Assembly: GCA_963457665.1 (NCBI GenBank)
Contig: OY735211.1
Location: 37,637,217 to 37,701,216 of the forward strand
DNA length: 64,000 nucleotides
Direction of reading: 5' to 3'
DNA from: Thysanoteuthis rhombus
Taxonomy: Eukaryota; Mollusca; Cephalopoda; Oegopsida; Thysanoteuthidae
Translations under genes and position numbers: made by a program
In this document: positions 11,639 to 22,588 of the stretch, piece by piece
Position numbering within the stretch: the stretch's first letter is position 1
How the letters are laid out: each line of letters begins with the position of its first letter
The notes under the pieces: model-generated
The model's input: the letters and a program-made list of their open reading frames with translations, nothing else
The model's database searches: none
Told to the model about the DNA's origin: nothing

Positions 11639-11795
11639 GTTATTATTGATCCTTTTTGCTATAGACTTATAAAGTTCAAAATGTTTGAAAGAATTATGAT
11701 CTGTAGAAGAAATGTCAGGTGAATATGGAAGATGCAGCAAGAATTCATTTCCCAATTCCCTAAACTCATACACGGCGTGCTGAGAGGCAGGGGAG
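11639..11795 (-). mobile_element. mariner transposase C-terminal scrap
   Basis: The minus strand encodes VYEFRELGNEFLLHLPYSPD followed by ISSTDHNSFKHFELYKSI. This is the mariner C-terminal segment (typically ELGWEVLPHPPYSPDLAPSDYHLF), including the YSPD block just before the last catalytic aspartate position (here D in SSTDH). Only about 50 residues are recognisable. Neither TIR nor the upstream catalytic domain is present in recognisable form, and no TA duplication can be assigned. Confidence 0.75.
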
Positions 11796-12011
11796 AGAAA
11801 ATTGGAATATTTCACCCACTTCTTGTAAAACCCATTTTCCAACTTAATAATTTTTTCCATTGCCTTTCGATGGTGTGAAATGGTCACTGTTAGGGTCCTA
11901 ACGTGTCCAGAAAGTGCTCAAACCATTGTACGTGGTTCGTTGGTCCCTGCTGTCGTTAACGTTTAATCTCCTAACTGGTTTTGGCTTCCATCGAGGTGTG
12001 ATATTAGTATC

Positions 12012-12155
12012 CATATCATCATCAGTCTTTTAACGTCCATCGTTGGACATAGACCTTCCTCAGGATTCACCACAATTCTCTATCATGGGCGTTGCTGAGC
12101 CAGTAATTCCTGAATTTGTGACAGAACCTAAACTGCTTGAACCAACACAGAACAG
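12012..12155 (-). mobile_element. RTE-type LINE 3' end scrap
   Basis: The minus strand reads CHKFRNYWLSNAHDRELW and then YVQRWTLKD after a stop, matching the extreme C-terminus of RTE-type LINE proteins (usually ending EAYVQQWT). It also matches FRKY-LCDAHDREI in the copy at 41970. It ends in a (GAT)n-type run, seen on the plus strand as ATCATCATCA at 12016. The copy is severely 5' truncated. Confidence 0.7.
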
Positions 12156-12159
12156 TTTG

Positions 12160-13530
12160 CACTCTACTTATCTTCGCTCCAAATGATTTTTTGACGTTAT
12201 CCTCAGCTTGAGTTGCATCAAGTCTGAAAGTTTGAAATCGTACTTGAAAATTGAACTCAAAGGCGACCAGCAACCGTGATATTTCAACCAAAGCTAAGGG
12301 AGAGATTGGTTCGTGCCTTTGCTCAAAGTGAATACAAACTGACTCATCCTTTGTGCCGCTACGCGCTCGGCCACCCCTGTAGCAGTATTCCATATGTATC
12401 AAATAAGATAAATGAATAAGTAAATAAATGAATAAATAAATAGGTGAATTTAGCGGGTAATTCCCAGTCTCTCCGGCAGGTGCAACTAACGTGAAAAACA
12501 CAAAATGGTGCCGGAAGGAGTGGTTCCTAAGAATATAAAAGAAAAGAGAAGCGATTAGATGACAGGTTTCAAGGATAAGAAAGTGTGTGGTTCTCGCTAG
12601 ATATTCTCAGCCTCTTACCTATAATTCTTAGCGTGACGATCAGTTAACATAAAAGCTATCTGAAAGATGATTAACAAAAAAAAAAAAAAAGACAGACATT
12701 GAATTTCTATCCAGTTAGAGTTTCTCTACCCCAGGTGTAATCCGCCAACGACCTGGAAAATGCAATTCTTTTGTCCGTCTACCTGGAGGAAAACTTTTTT
12801 TTCCCCCAATCAAAATTTAAATAAATGAAAATACACTAAGCATAGATAAGAAACGAAAAAAAAATGTACAATAAAAATAGATGGAACGTTGTCACGTTTA
12901 GCGATTCCTTCTTTTTTTTTTCTTCCTTTTGTAAGTCAACTGAGAGATTGAATTAATGAAGGAGAAAGAAATAAGTTGGATGAGGTGAAAAGATTTATTA
13001 TCGGAGCATCGTCCTAAATGAAGATTTTTTTTTCTCATGATGAGTTAGTTTCCCACGGTTACAAGGGGTTCCGAAAAGGTGTGGATCATAGTTAATTGTG
13101 GCTGGCTTAAAGGATGCTTCACGTTAGTATTTGGATTTATTGAATGTGCGACGAAGAGGTGTGAATGGAAATGTTTGAAGTATCCATTTTTCTTCACTTG
13201 TACGTGCTGATAGGAAGATAGGTATACTTAATGATTCATTCAGACGAACATACTGAGATGGATAGATAGATCAATCATTACTAAATCTAATCTAATGTAG
13301 CTCGTCCTGTGTGCGAAGAAGAAGATTGTATTGTGACAATTTCAGGGAGGGTTCATCTTCTTTGTTAACCAGCATTCAAAATCCTGGCTTTTACCTTAGC
13401 CGAAAGTGGAAAATATGCAACTACCAAACTGGTCTAATATAATCCGATGCATTTCTCACAAGTTGTTCTAAGATCTTTATACCGCTTCAAAACTGACAGA
13501 ATTAGAACCATAGATTAATGGAAAAAAAGA
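12160..13530. other. no gene seen
   Basis: The minus-strand frame at 12067-12501 is only the LINE scrap plus chance. Otherwise homopolymer-rich AT sequence with poly-A near 12675 and poly-T near 12910. Confidence 0.45.
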
Positions 13531-13533
13531 GTG

Positions 13534-13925
13534 GCCCCTGTTCTGTCTCTTCGGGCAATGGAACTACCCTTCCAGGGCATATGCCTGGGTGAAGCAAATG
13601 GAGGTGCTAGTATGTCCAGTTATCAGAATCCCTCTTCAGGCCTTATTGATATAGTCCAAAGGAAAGCAGACAGGGATAGGTTTGCAGGAACAGCCTAATG
13701 TACGTCAGAGTGAGCGTCAAACCGCCTCGACGGGGCTCTACATCCTGCTTGGACTGATTGCATTCCCTAGGCTAGAGAGTACATTGTTCCCTTTCTTACC
13801 CATAGATGAAGGGAAAATGGATTTATGCCTTTCCCAAAAGCAAATTAGTGAGGAGTGAACACAAACAGTCACAACCGGAGTTTGAACTCAGGCTGCTGAT
13901 TCTATTGTCTGCGTTGTTACCCATA
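13534..13925 (-). mobile_element. tRNA-derived SINE, family S (copy 1)
   Basis: Read on the minus strand, the head has a B-box-like GAGTTCAAACTCCGG (around 13880-13895), followed by a central segment with ATCCATTTTCCC and CATCTATGGGTAAGAA. A long tail ends near CATTGCCCGAAGAGACAG. The same order of segments is found at 18570, 25955 and 40586. The A box is eroded in this copy. It is about 390 bp and noncoding. Confidence 0.7.
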
Positions 13926-13929
13926 TGTA

Positions 13930-15170
13930 CATCGTATTTCAATTTGAAAATACGAAGTCAAAAAGCCAAGACTGAACATTGAAGTTATATACAAAAATCA
14001 TGGTTTGTGAGCGGTATTTACTTATCAAAGCTTACTACGGAACAAGGCTTATATCCATGGCTTTATAATCCTAAACTGGTAACATTATAATCGTATTCAT
14101 ATATGAGTGTGTAGACCAGCTACACCTCTCATATTGTGCATATCAAGTCAAGAGATATGTCCAAATACAAGGATATAGAAGAAAATTCGCGTACTTGAAG
14201 GATATTCGAGACTCTCTTTGAAGTCTTTTTACGTGAGGTTTGAATCAATGGAGTGAAGGATTGGTTTTCTATTGTTAACAAGTAGTAAATTGATCCCCTA
14301 TTATAAATACATTTCAGCATAAAATGTCCCAGGACATGAAGAGGTGGGCGATTTTCTATTGTTATTTGGTGATAAAATGAACCCCATTGATTAATACAGC
14401 TATCGTTCTAAGTAACGCCGGATACACATTCCGTATTTTGTATAAAAAGTCTCCACCCTATGCTTCAATAAAATGGTATTAACTGAAAATCATCTTTGCA
14501 CGCTCAGACTTGATACTGTTTTCAGAGTCTCGGTACTAGAAGTGAGGCATCGATATGAGTGGGGCTAATTTTCTAGGGTGATCGAATAATGAACTGATAC
14601 TTCCAATTCTTATATATAAAAAAGACTTTGCAGTCTGTACAAGTGTCCATCAATACTACTCAGCTGACTAATAATAAAATTCCCCCACCCAATCTTCTTA
14701 CATCTTACTTATTCACCACACAATCACCGTATTTCCCCACGAGAGCAAGATGTGACACAAGGTCGTTTATAAAGTGGGGATTGCTGCAAAAATTGCTCCA
14801 GTCACCGCAACTAGTGTTGCAAAGGCGTAAGGGCAAGCCCGACCCATCACTTTTAGTGTGAATGGACGGTACTGCCCCGGGGCATACTGCTCCTCTGAGA
14901 CTGGGCCGAGTACTTTTTGAGGCCATAGGACAAATCCTTGGGCCTCTTGCACTTAGTAATGCTGAGCCTCACTAACTCATCATTGACCACGGCATTGCTC
15001 TGGCGTAGAGTGTGTGCTGCATACAGATTTTATTCACAACACAATTACTCATGTTAAAGAAACACTTCATGATATACCATGAGTTCTCTCCGAATGAAAA
15101 TAGTTGAGTCAAGTGTATAAAGAAAATACATTCAAACATATATGCATATTTAGAGATACACATATACTAG
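13930..15170. other. no gene seen; one short GC-richer patch
   Basis: Two minus frames overlap at 14705-14952 in the only GC-richer patch. Neither shows a known motif. Frames at 14129-14320 and 14972-15163 are unrecognised. Confidence 0.4.
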
Positions 15171-15224
15171 TTATTATCCACGGATATATTTGAATTTCTA
15201 TGAGATGATTAAAATATATATATA

Positions 15225-15602
15225 TTCTGATACTATACGTAACCTACCCACACAATCTAACACCAAGGCACTTCCCTACTACCCAGACACCTTATGTCCT
15301 CTCCAAGACCCACTGCTACTACTAACACCACAGACTTCAACACTAGCTGAACTTTCTCTCTCAACGAGATACCTCTCGTAGATGGGATAACATTTTTTGC
15401 TCACAAAGCAAAGCTTCTGATGGTGGACTCTTGTTCCACATTAAACTTATAACCTCTAAAAGTACGCACACACGCATAGCAATCACTACTTAAGATGGGA
15501 ATACCCCCGAAACATGTCTAGACCATTAATGAAAACATTTACAGATAAATAAACCTAACTTCCATACACCGAGTCTGTCTCACTCTCTGTAGTTTAAATC
15601 CT

Positions 15603-15605
<3 letters not shown>
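15225..15605 (+). repeat. dispersed repeat family P (copy 1)
   Basis: Shares ordered blocks with 25455-25795 and 44660-45045: a CCTCTCCAAGACC block followed by a (T/G)CTGCT-type stretch, GATGGTGGACTC, a GATGGGAATAC...CCGAAACATGT block, AAACATTTAC...GATAAATAAACC, and finally GAGTCTGTCTCACTCTCT leading into a (TA)n tract. No coding potential. It is probably the 3' part of an interspersed element that primes or ends at TA repeats. Confidence 0.75.
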
Positions 15606-15683
<78 letters not shown>

Positions 15684-15710
15684 CAGAGAAAGAGACAGAG
15701 AAAGGGAGAG
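15606..15710. repeat. (TA)n-(TG)n-(GA)n compound microsatellite
   Basis: TA to 15640, TG to about 15662, then GA with interruptions to about 15710. Confidence 0.95.
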
Positions 15711-15934
15711 AGACATTTTAATCATCTCATAGAAATTTGAATATATATCACGTGAAAATTAATATATGTTCGTTTAATAATTGCGATAATTGATACACAT
15801 CTGTCCGTCCGTCCGACTCTCTCAATATATATATAGACAGACAGACAGACAGACAGACGGACCGACAGACAGATAGATAGACTTATATTAATTATCGCAC
15901 GATATATATTTGAATTTGTATGAAATGATTAAAT

Positions 15935-16215
15935 CTCTCTCTTTCTCTCTCTTTCTATATATATATGTATATATATATATAGAGAGAGAGAGAGAGGGGA
16001 AATGGGGAAGAGGGGAAGAGAGAGTTTTTGATATAGAAATAGATGTATATCTCTGGACGATAACTTTGTGAAATCAATAGATAATTTGATATACACATGT
16101 TCAGTTCAAAAATCATTCGGTTATTTGATTTATATTTTTAATAGATTTTCAGAGAAAATTTATTTTTGAATAGAGACACAGAGAGACGGGGGCGAGGGAG
16201 AGAGAGAGAAATGAA
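15935..16215. repeat. CT/TA/GA-rich low complexity
   Basis: Short CTCTCTTT, TATATA and GAGAGA runs at 15936-16025 and GAGAGAGAGA at 16195-16210 surround unassigned AT-rich sequence. Confidence 0.7.
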
Positions 16216-16337
16216 ACTAAACAGCTTTGGTTGCTGTTATAATCATAAATAGATAAGGCGATTTTCATATGTATGCCGTCGTGGGGGAAACTTATTATTA
16301 TTTGCACAATGGCTAAATATAGCTAAACGCAACACGA

Positions 16338-16860
16338 GTCGCCAGCGTAGCACAATGGTTAGCAGGCTTATCTCACACACCAAATCACGAGTGTAGTGAG
16401 TTCAATTCTTTTCCGGTGATTCATTCACATTTGTACACTAAAAAAAAACAGTGATTAATTGAAACTAAAAACAACAAGGAAGTCTAGCCTTTCACACTAA
16501 GAGCTACGCTTCTATCACACAGCAGATCACTAGAGTAATGAGTTCAATTCTCCCTGGATACCCTACACTTGCGTCAAAATCAATAAAAATGATAAATAAT
16601 CATAGCTAAACACAACACGAGAATCAAACGCTTGTCTCACACGCCAAATCGCTAGGGTAAGGAGTTCAGTTCTTCCTTGACACCCCATACTCCTAGTCCT
16701 GAGCCGAACCGAGCGGAAATTAGTGAATTGGCAGCAGCAGACATATAAATGATTATGACTAGATACAACAAGGCTCAGCGTATAAGAATGGTTGGCAGGC
16801 TTGTCTCACATACCAAACCACGTATGTAGTGAGTTCGATCCTTCTGAAACCCTAGTAAGA
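16338..16860 (+). mobile_element. four tRNA-like family T units in a row
   Basis: Four head-to-tail units each carry a B box after AGTGTAGTGAGTTC-type sequence: GAGTTCAATTCTT near 16399, GAGTTCAATTCTC near 16539, GAGTTCAGTTCTT near 16661 and GAGTTCGATCCTT near 16831. The first and last keep an A box (TAGCACAATGGTTAGCAGGC; AGAATGGTTGGCAGGC). Spacing is 120-170 bases, with linkers carrying ATAGCTAAACACAACACGAG. None folds as a true tRNA. This looks like an old tandem or nested SINE array. Confidence 0.7.
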
Positions 16861-16869
16861 TAATTGGGT

Positions 16870-17235
16870 TCCGGTGGTGGATGTTCGAGCCCTGTTAATA
16901 AACTTCGATTTCGATTGCTAATTTACAAAACAAACAGGTCCTCCCCACAAAGGATATTTGTGCAAACAATCTTCGTACTCTAATTCAACCCAACCTACCC
17001 TTGCATTTAATGTCGTGCAGCAGTAAACTAAGTATATGGGAGATTTATAACTAAATCAAGAAGATAACAGCAATTTCCATCCCCGTCTTCCAATCCTCAA
17101 CAGATTCGTTTCCTCCTACCCTCTACTTTCTAATATCGATATGCTCGCTCTAAATTAGCTACTATGCAATGATACAAATACATTCCTGATTTTACTTATT
17201 GTTACGATTGAATAAAAAGCGTAGATTGATGGAAT

Positions 17236-17270
<35 letters not shown>

Positions 17271-18560
17271 AATCATTTGTTGATATTTTTACTTTATAAA
17301 AATGAATTTTATTTTTCATCAACACTTTGCGATGTGAACATTATTTGTTGAATGTTGTACGTACGATTGACTTTATCTACCGATTGATTAATTTTCTTTC
17401 ATTCATACCATGGATCACTAGATCCAATATAGGACACAAGATCCGATCGCTGAAAACAAAGAAAGGAAGATCTGTCATAAACAGGTACACGATCTCTTAT
17501 CCGAAACCCTTGGAGCCAGACAATTTTCAGGTAGATTCACCGTATCGATAATGTCAGATGCTTCCTTTTCTGATTCTTTTTGTCATCCATGTGGCAATCT
17601 GGGCGGTTAATTTTCACATCTTCACAGTCTCCAAAGTCAAGAAATCACCAAAAATCAAACACGACATCCCGGAGCAACAGAGGCACGTCTGACTAATAGG
17701 AGCACTGAGACATTACAGCAGGGGCGTGGGTTGAGCCGAAGCCGTCTCACAATATTAACTTCTGCTATGCTTTACAAGGCCTGGTAGAGGAAGTAAACGA
17801 AACGACTTTCGTTGAGCGTAGGTGACGTGAAGTCATGTTTGCTACCAAACACGAACTTCGGTGTGCAGACACTGTCCACGGAAAAAAGTTCACTTTTCGG
17901 TGCTTTCGAGTTTCAGAATTTCTGATATTGTGTACCAAAAGCAAAATCGTCGTTTCATCAGACTACAAAGTGGGGTTGAAAGGGAGTGAATAGCTTGGAA
18001 AATATCTGGACCTCGCGCGAGAACTTGAAACATTGTACAATACGGAAGTGACAGTCGTGTCTATCTTTATCAGAGCGCTTGGAACGGTCCTATAAGCCTG
18101 TCATCCATTTTTCGGGGCCAGTTACTATCTTTCCATAAATTTCTGATTTTTGTGTCGAGTAGGAAAAGGAAGACACGTTTTTAAAAGATGACCGATTTTC
18201 TGTCCTTAGTTTTGAGAAAGGTCAATTATATCCAAAGATCTTCCCGGGCAATTATTTACCACCATTACATTCGAATAGCACATCTGAAGAAAGCTGAAGG
18301 ATAGACCAGCCAAAAGGTCGAGTTAATAACACAGACAACAAAAGGTGTCCAATCGTCCGGAAAACTCTTTGAATGACCGATTTTGTTTCCGTAAGTTCAA
18401 TTGGAACCCATTTTTTCTATCCGTTAAAACTTATCAATGGTTTGTAAACGATGTACTAGAGTAGACAGACGACTCAAGCAATATAGTGCTGATTAACCTT
18501 TAAGTATACTTCAAAGACTTGAGCAAAAGATGGCGCTGAGGCTCTTAGATCACTCCATGA
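16870..18560. other. no gene seen; (CT)n at 17236-17268
   Basis: Contains one CT microsatellite, an unrecognised frame at 17327-17551, and about 1 kb (17560-18560) of low-repeat, moderately GC-balanced sequence. That is the longest stretch in the window without a repeat I can match internally. Confidence 0.4.
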
Positions 18561-18569
18561 TTTTGAGGG

Positions 18570-18995
18570 TGTCCTTCTCTCTCGATAGACGATGGGACAA
18601 GACTGAAATGATTTCGCCAGGGTGCAAACCTGGGGGTTGCGTTTCGAGACCCTTGGATGCTCAGTCAACAGAAACCCTTTTATGGGCCTTGCTAATGTAG
18701 CCCAAAGGTTTGGCTGCAGGATCTGCCGGGTGGCTGTCATAGTTGGCATCCAACCGCCTTAGGGATTCTCCTCTCTGGCTGGAAATCAGAGTTGTCGTTC
18801 TCTAAAACTAAGGTTGCCTTTCCAAGGCAGAAGATCTGTTTGCCTTACCATTATACCCATAGCTGATAGGACAGGGATAGATTCATCCCCTAGGGGCATT
18901 AGTATGAAGTGAACGTAAACAGCCTCTACCAGAGTTTGATCTCAGTTCATTGATTATACTGTACGTGTCGTTAACCACTAGGTCACTCACACAAA
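18570..18995 (-). mobile_element. tRNA-derived SINE, family S (copy 2)
   Basis: This is the best-preserved head. The minus strand gives an A box TGACCTAGTGGTTAACGAC (around 18965-18985) and a degenerate B box GAGATCAAACTCTGG near 18930. The shared centre follows (AATGCCCCTAGGGGATGAATC, TCAGCTATGGGTATAATGG), and then a tail with CAGAGAGGAGAATCCC and GGATGCCAACTATGACAGCC. A and B boxes at tRNA spacing support transcription by RNA polymerase III. Length is about 425 bp. Confidence 0.75.
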
Positions 18996-18999
18996 CCGT

Positions 19000-19600
19000 T
19001 TTTCTTTATTTTTGTTTTTTTGTGGGGGGGGGGGGTATACACACGGGACTGACCCTTCCACTTTGTCTTGATTTAAACATACTTTTAATAGTCGTAAAAC
19101 CAAGTCTAAGTTCGGGGGATAGAAAACCAAAGTTGTAGATTTTAGAAGTACACAATGTATAAGCTGCTACAGAAGTTTATGATATCTTTCTCTACTATTC
19201 TCTCGAATGGGGTAGGTCTGCCATCCAGAATGTCAGAATCTGAAATTCATGATTGTAAGTGGGCATAGACGCCGGCGCTGGAAACAGATGTAAAACTATC
19301 TGAGCCTCCATATGAAAATCAAAAGATAAGGACAGAAGTTGAGCGTTACATAGACGTGAGAATTGCAACCTTTATAAGTACATGGTTCTACTGGAGTATA
19401 CATATACATAAATGAATGCATTATGTAATTTGAAACTCTATTTGAAACGTAGCGTCGCTCTTGACCATTGAGTTAAACAGTCCTACTGGAAAGTGTTGAT
19501 CCAAATAACCATTTCATACCAACTCCTCTTACTTTATTCATTTCGACTGTCTGAGTCTACACTGTTTGGTTTCAAACGCTGACAGTTATAGTATTAAGAA
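19000..19600. other. no gene seen; short poly-G
   Basis: A G-run at 19022-19034 is the only notable feature. A family F fragment (GAATGCATTATGTAATTTG) lies at about 19411-19450. Confidence 0.45.
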
Positions 19601-19610
19601 ACAGATATAT

Positions 19611-19681
19611 GATCCAGCAGAATATTTATGAATGTGTTAATTTCAAATAGTTTAACGCATTCATAAATATTCTGTCGGATT
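19611..19681. repeat. near-perfect hairpin of the family F terminus
   Basis: Left arm 19611-19640 (GATCCAGCAGAATATTTATG...GTTAA) and right arm 19650-19681 (TTTAACGCATTCATAAATAT...GGATTA) pair over about 28 positions, with a loop of about nine bases. The arm sequence matches the outer end of family F copies (compare CGACAGAAT at 30387), so this appears to be a foldback made only of family F ends. Confidence 0.8.
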
Positions 19682-19701
19682 AATCATGGATTTCTAAATT
19701 A

Positions 19702-19702
<1 letters not shown>

Positions 19703-19732
<30 letters not shown>

Positions 19733-19758
19733 GTGTGTGTGTGTGTGTGTATGTGTGT

Positions 19759-19806
<48 letters not shown>
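19703..19806. repeat. (TA)n-(TG)n microsatellite
   Basis: TA to about 19722 and then TG to 19805 with a few interruptions. Confidence 0.95.
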
Positions 19807-19846
19807 TACAAATCAGGCTAGCAGTATAACATAATATAATAATATA

Positions 19847-20280
19847 TCAATAATATAAAGCCACTTCTGATATGTAATGGATTTATCAATAATATAAAGC
19901 CACTTCTAATTTGTAATGGATTTATCAATAATATAAAGCCACTTCTAAAATGTGATGGACTTATCAATAATACAAAGCCACTTCTGATATGTAATGGATT
20001 CATCAATAATATAAAGCCACTTCTGACATGTAATGGATTCATCAATAATATAAAGCCACTTCTGACATGTAATGGATTTATCAATAATATAAAGCCACTT
20101 CTGACATGTAATGGATTTATCAATAATATAAAGCCACTTCTAATTTGTAATGGATTTATCAATAATATAAAGCCGCTTCTAAAATGTGATGGACTTATCA
20201 ATAATACAAAGCCACTTCTGATAGGTAATGGATTCATCAATAATACAAAGCCACTTCTGATATGTAATGGATTTATCAAA
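19847..20280. repeat. 39-bp minisatellite, 11 units, with higher-order structure
   Basis: The unit TCAATAATATAAAGCCACTT plus CTGATATGTAATGGATTTA repeats every 39 bases, so every frame stays in phase and one minus frame is open throughout with a 13-residue NPLHIRSGFILLI repeat. A variant containing CTAAAATGTGATGGAC occurs near 19944 and again near 20178, exactly 234 bases (six units) apart, with matching neighbouring variants, so a block of units was duplicated. The open frame is a by-product of a unit length divisible by three. I do not think it is a gene. Confidence 0.95.
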
Positions 20281-20420
20281 AATTGGTGATTGGATTATCT
20301 ACCACTCGTGACAAATGGTTGAATCAAGAAACACGTGTTGAGTGTTTTCTCTCTCAAGTTTTCAGTATATTGCTCTTTATTATATAACTATTGTATTGAG
20401 CACCTTTATCTTGATTTAAT

Positions 20421-20433
20421 GAATATATATGTG

Positions 20434-20488
<55 letters not shown>
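20421..20488. repeat. (TA)n-(TG)n microsatellite
   Basis: TATATA with GTG interruptions and then a TG run. Confidence 0.95.
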
Positions 20489-20491
<3 letters not shown>

Positions 20492-20504
20492 GCATTGTCT
20501 CATG

Positions 20505-20700
20505 TTGAAACTTTATTTGAAACAATTTTTTTAAAATGGGGCTGTTACAGTAAGATAGGGCTACCCTATCGGTCGCTGGGTCATTTTCTTTAATTGTTTA
20601 TTTGATTTTTGTGGTCTTGGCTAAATGATACATTCACTGTGTTATAACCAGAGATCATTTCCAATAGAGTTTTAACATGATATTTAATATTAACATAACT
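20505..20700 (+). repeat. foldback/SINE family F (copy)
   Basis: Begins with inverted terminal material (GTTGAAACTTTATTTGAAAC) and AAAATGGGGCTGTTACAG. It then turns to plus orientation with CATTTTCTTTAATTGTTTAT, AAATGATACATTCACTGTG and GAGATCATTTCCAATAGAG. The two orientations joined at the centre make it another partial foldback. Confidence 0.55.
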
Positions 20701-20754
20701 GTCGCATTGAAAGAAACAAATAAAGCAGTTATAGACCGTGAATAAGGAAAAAAA

Positions 20755-20958
20755 AAGAATTCTAAGCCGAAACAGTTAATGGTGAGAGCAACACACCACT
20801 GAAGCAGCCACCCCAACAGTTTTTTGGCTCGATTCCTGCAACAGCCCTATTTTCTTTAATTGTTAATTCGATTTACGTTGACTAGGCCAAATGATGGATT
20901 CACAGCACAATAACGGGAGATCATCTCGAATAGAGTTTCGATATGATATAATATATAT

Positions 20959-20960
<2 letters not shown>
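20755..20960 (+). mobile_element. family F SINE with tRNA-like head
   Basis: This fuller copy explains the family. An A-box-like GTTAATGGTGAGAGCAAC at about 20777 and a B box GGCTCGATTCCTG at about 20827 are followed by the body (TTTTCTTTAATTGTTAATTC, GCCAAATGATGGATTCACAG, GGGAGATCATCTCGAATAGAG), which runs into (TA)n/(TG)n. The other copies at 3848, 20505, 29386 and 30380 are truncated or inverted versions of the same body. Confidence 0.6.
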
Positions 20961-20998
<38 letters not shown>

Positions 20999-21019
20999 GT
21001 GTGTGTGAGTGTGTGTGGG
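20948..21019. repeat. (TA)n-(TG)n microsatellite
   Basis: Immediately follows the family F body. Confidence 0.95.
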
Positions 21020-21150
21020 GGTTTATACGTGAAATAAGAATTACAAGGATATATACCCAGTGAATGTTGACATTTCATGCCTATTACACTCACTGGCAAC
21101 CGGCTATATGTTTTCTTCTTGTAGCATGTATATAATTACTCTCCAACGTG

Positions 21151-21618
<468 letters not shown>

Positions 21619-21629
21619 CTTCCAAAAAT

Positions 21630-22126
21630 TAGCTGAGTATGATTTTATCACTTCCTTTTCATCTACTCTTCAAGAACATTCTCGTGATTCTAATGAATCG
21701 GTTTGTTTGCAATGGTCTCCTGACCAGAAATGAAATGCAACCTTTTCTTCACTAGATTATTACACAAAATGAGAAAATGGTTACTGCAAGTTAACCAGAA
21801 AAGCACAAAGCAACAGTTTACTCCTTGTGTCAAACCGATCACAACCTTAAAACTTCATCACTCAAAGGTTTTGCCACACATATACTGGAATATAACAGCT
21901 ATCAACCACAACAAGATACTGGTCCCTCAAGCAAGCATCACCGCAGATCTTTATTGTGAACAGCTTGGGCGTGTCGATGGTGCATCAAACTACGAAGGCC
22001 CAGTCTTAATAAATAAAAAAAATGTTATACTCCAGCATAACAACACAAGGCTTCACTCAGCAGAACCAATTCTGGAAAAGATATCATTGAGTTGAAAAGT
22101 TGTTTTACCTCTACCTTCGTATTTAC
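21630..22126 (+). mobile_element. mariner transposase remnant, left part, split by an insertion
   Basis: The plus strand encodes the catalytic region of a mariner transposase across two frames. PFLHRIITQNEKMVTAS-like sequence occupies the position of the usual VTGDEKW. It is followed by TPCVKPITTLKLHHSKVLPH, ASITADLYCEQLGRVDGAS and INKKNVILQHNNTRLHSAEP. Family consensus at these places is GDEKW and HHDNARPH. Here both catalytic aspartates are changed to N (QNEKM, HNNTRLH), so the protein would be inactive even without the frame changes. The sequence resumes at 22589 after a 462-bp insertion. Upstream, LQEHSRDSNES (21668-) belongs to the same element. The 5' TIR is not recognisable. Confidence 0.85.
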
Positions 22127-22588
22127 GCAGAACATTTGGAGCCATTTAGGGGCAGTCCAGTTAGGGTGTTAGGAAAGCACACTGGTCTCGTAAAAACCTG
22201 CAATTGCTACTGAAACAATTTCCAAATATCGATTGGGAAATGAAGACAAAAGATCTGCCTCACATGTTGCAAGGCACGGGGTCGATTAGGGGCATAGACA
22301 CAGGGTCCACTGCAACCCCCTTTTTAAACAGAAAAGTGGGAACAATTGGGCAATTAGTATTTTGGCAGCCAAGAAAGGTAGGAAACAATATTTCTTTTTA
22401 GTTATTCATATGTTGCGTGATTTTCACTGTGTATTAACGATAGATCAAACATCTTGTAATGTAAATTAGTACTTGAGTTAGTAATATTCTAGGCAAATCA
22501 AACCCTCTGCTCCCAACCTCAGCGAAAGAGTTCCCACGCGCCCATAACTAAGGGTCTGGGTTTGTTCTCCCTTTCTTATTTAATTTTT
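22127..22588 (+). mobile_element. retroposed SINE 3' part inserted into mariner (41-bp TSD)
   Basis: The insert begins GCAGAACATTTGGAGCCATT and ends CTTTCTTATTTAATTTTT. It is flanked by two copies of the same 41 bases of mariner sequence (22086-22126 and 22589-22629, starting ATTGAGTTGAAAAGTTG), differing at two positions. A near-identical copy lies at 23662-24117, preceded there by a tRNA-like head that this copy lacks, so this one is 5' truncated. The open frame across it (65 codons from 22204) is not conserved as protein and is incidental. Confidence 0.8.

Larger units (their letters stand above)
15183..15934. repeat. three copies of a 32-34 base arm forming inverted repeats
   Basis: The sequence GATATATTTGAATTTCTATG followed by AGATGATTAAAA occurs at 15183-15214 (plus), in reverse complement at 15716-15749, and again in plus orientation at 15901-15934. 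The second and third arms enclose a GTCC/GACA-rich centre (15790-15880) that is itself partly self-complementary, giving a palindromic unit of about 220 bp. Confidence 0.75.

Noticed and set aside
19818-20279. A 153-codon frame with a regular 13-residue repeat that could suggest a repeat protein
   Set aside because: It exactly follows the 39-bp minisatellite, whose unit length is divisible by three. A second locus has one noncoding unit inside a dispersed repeat.
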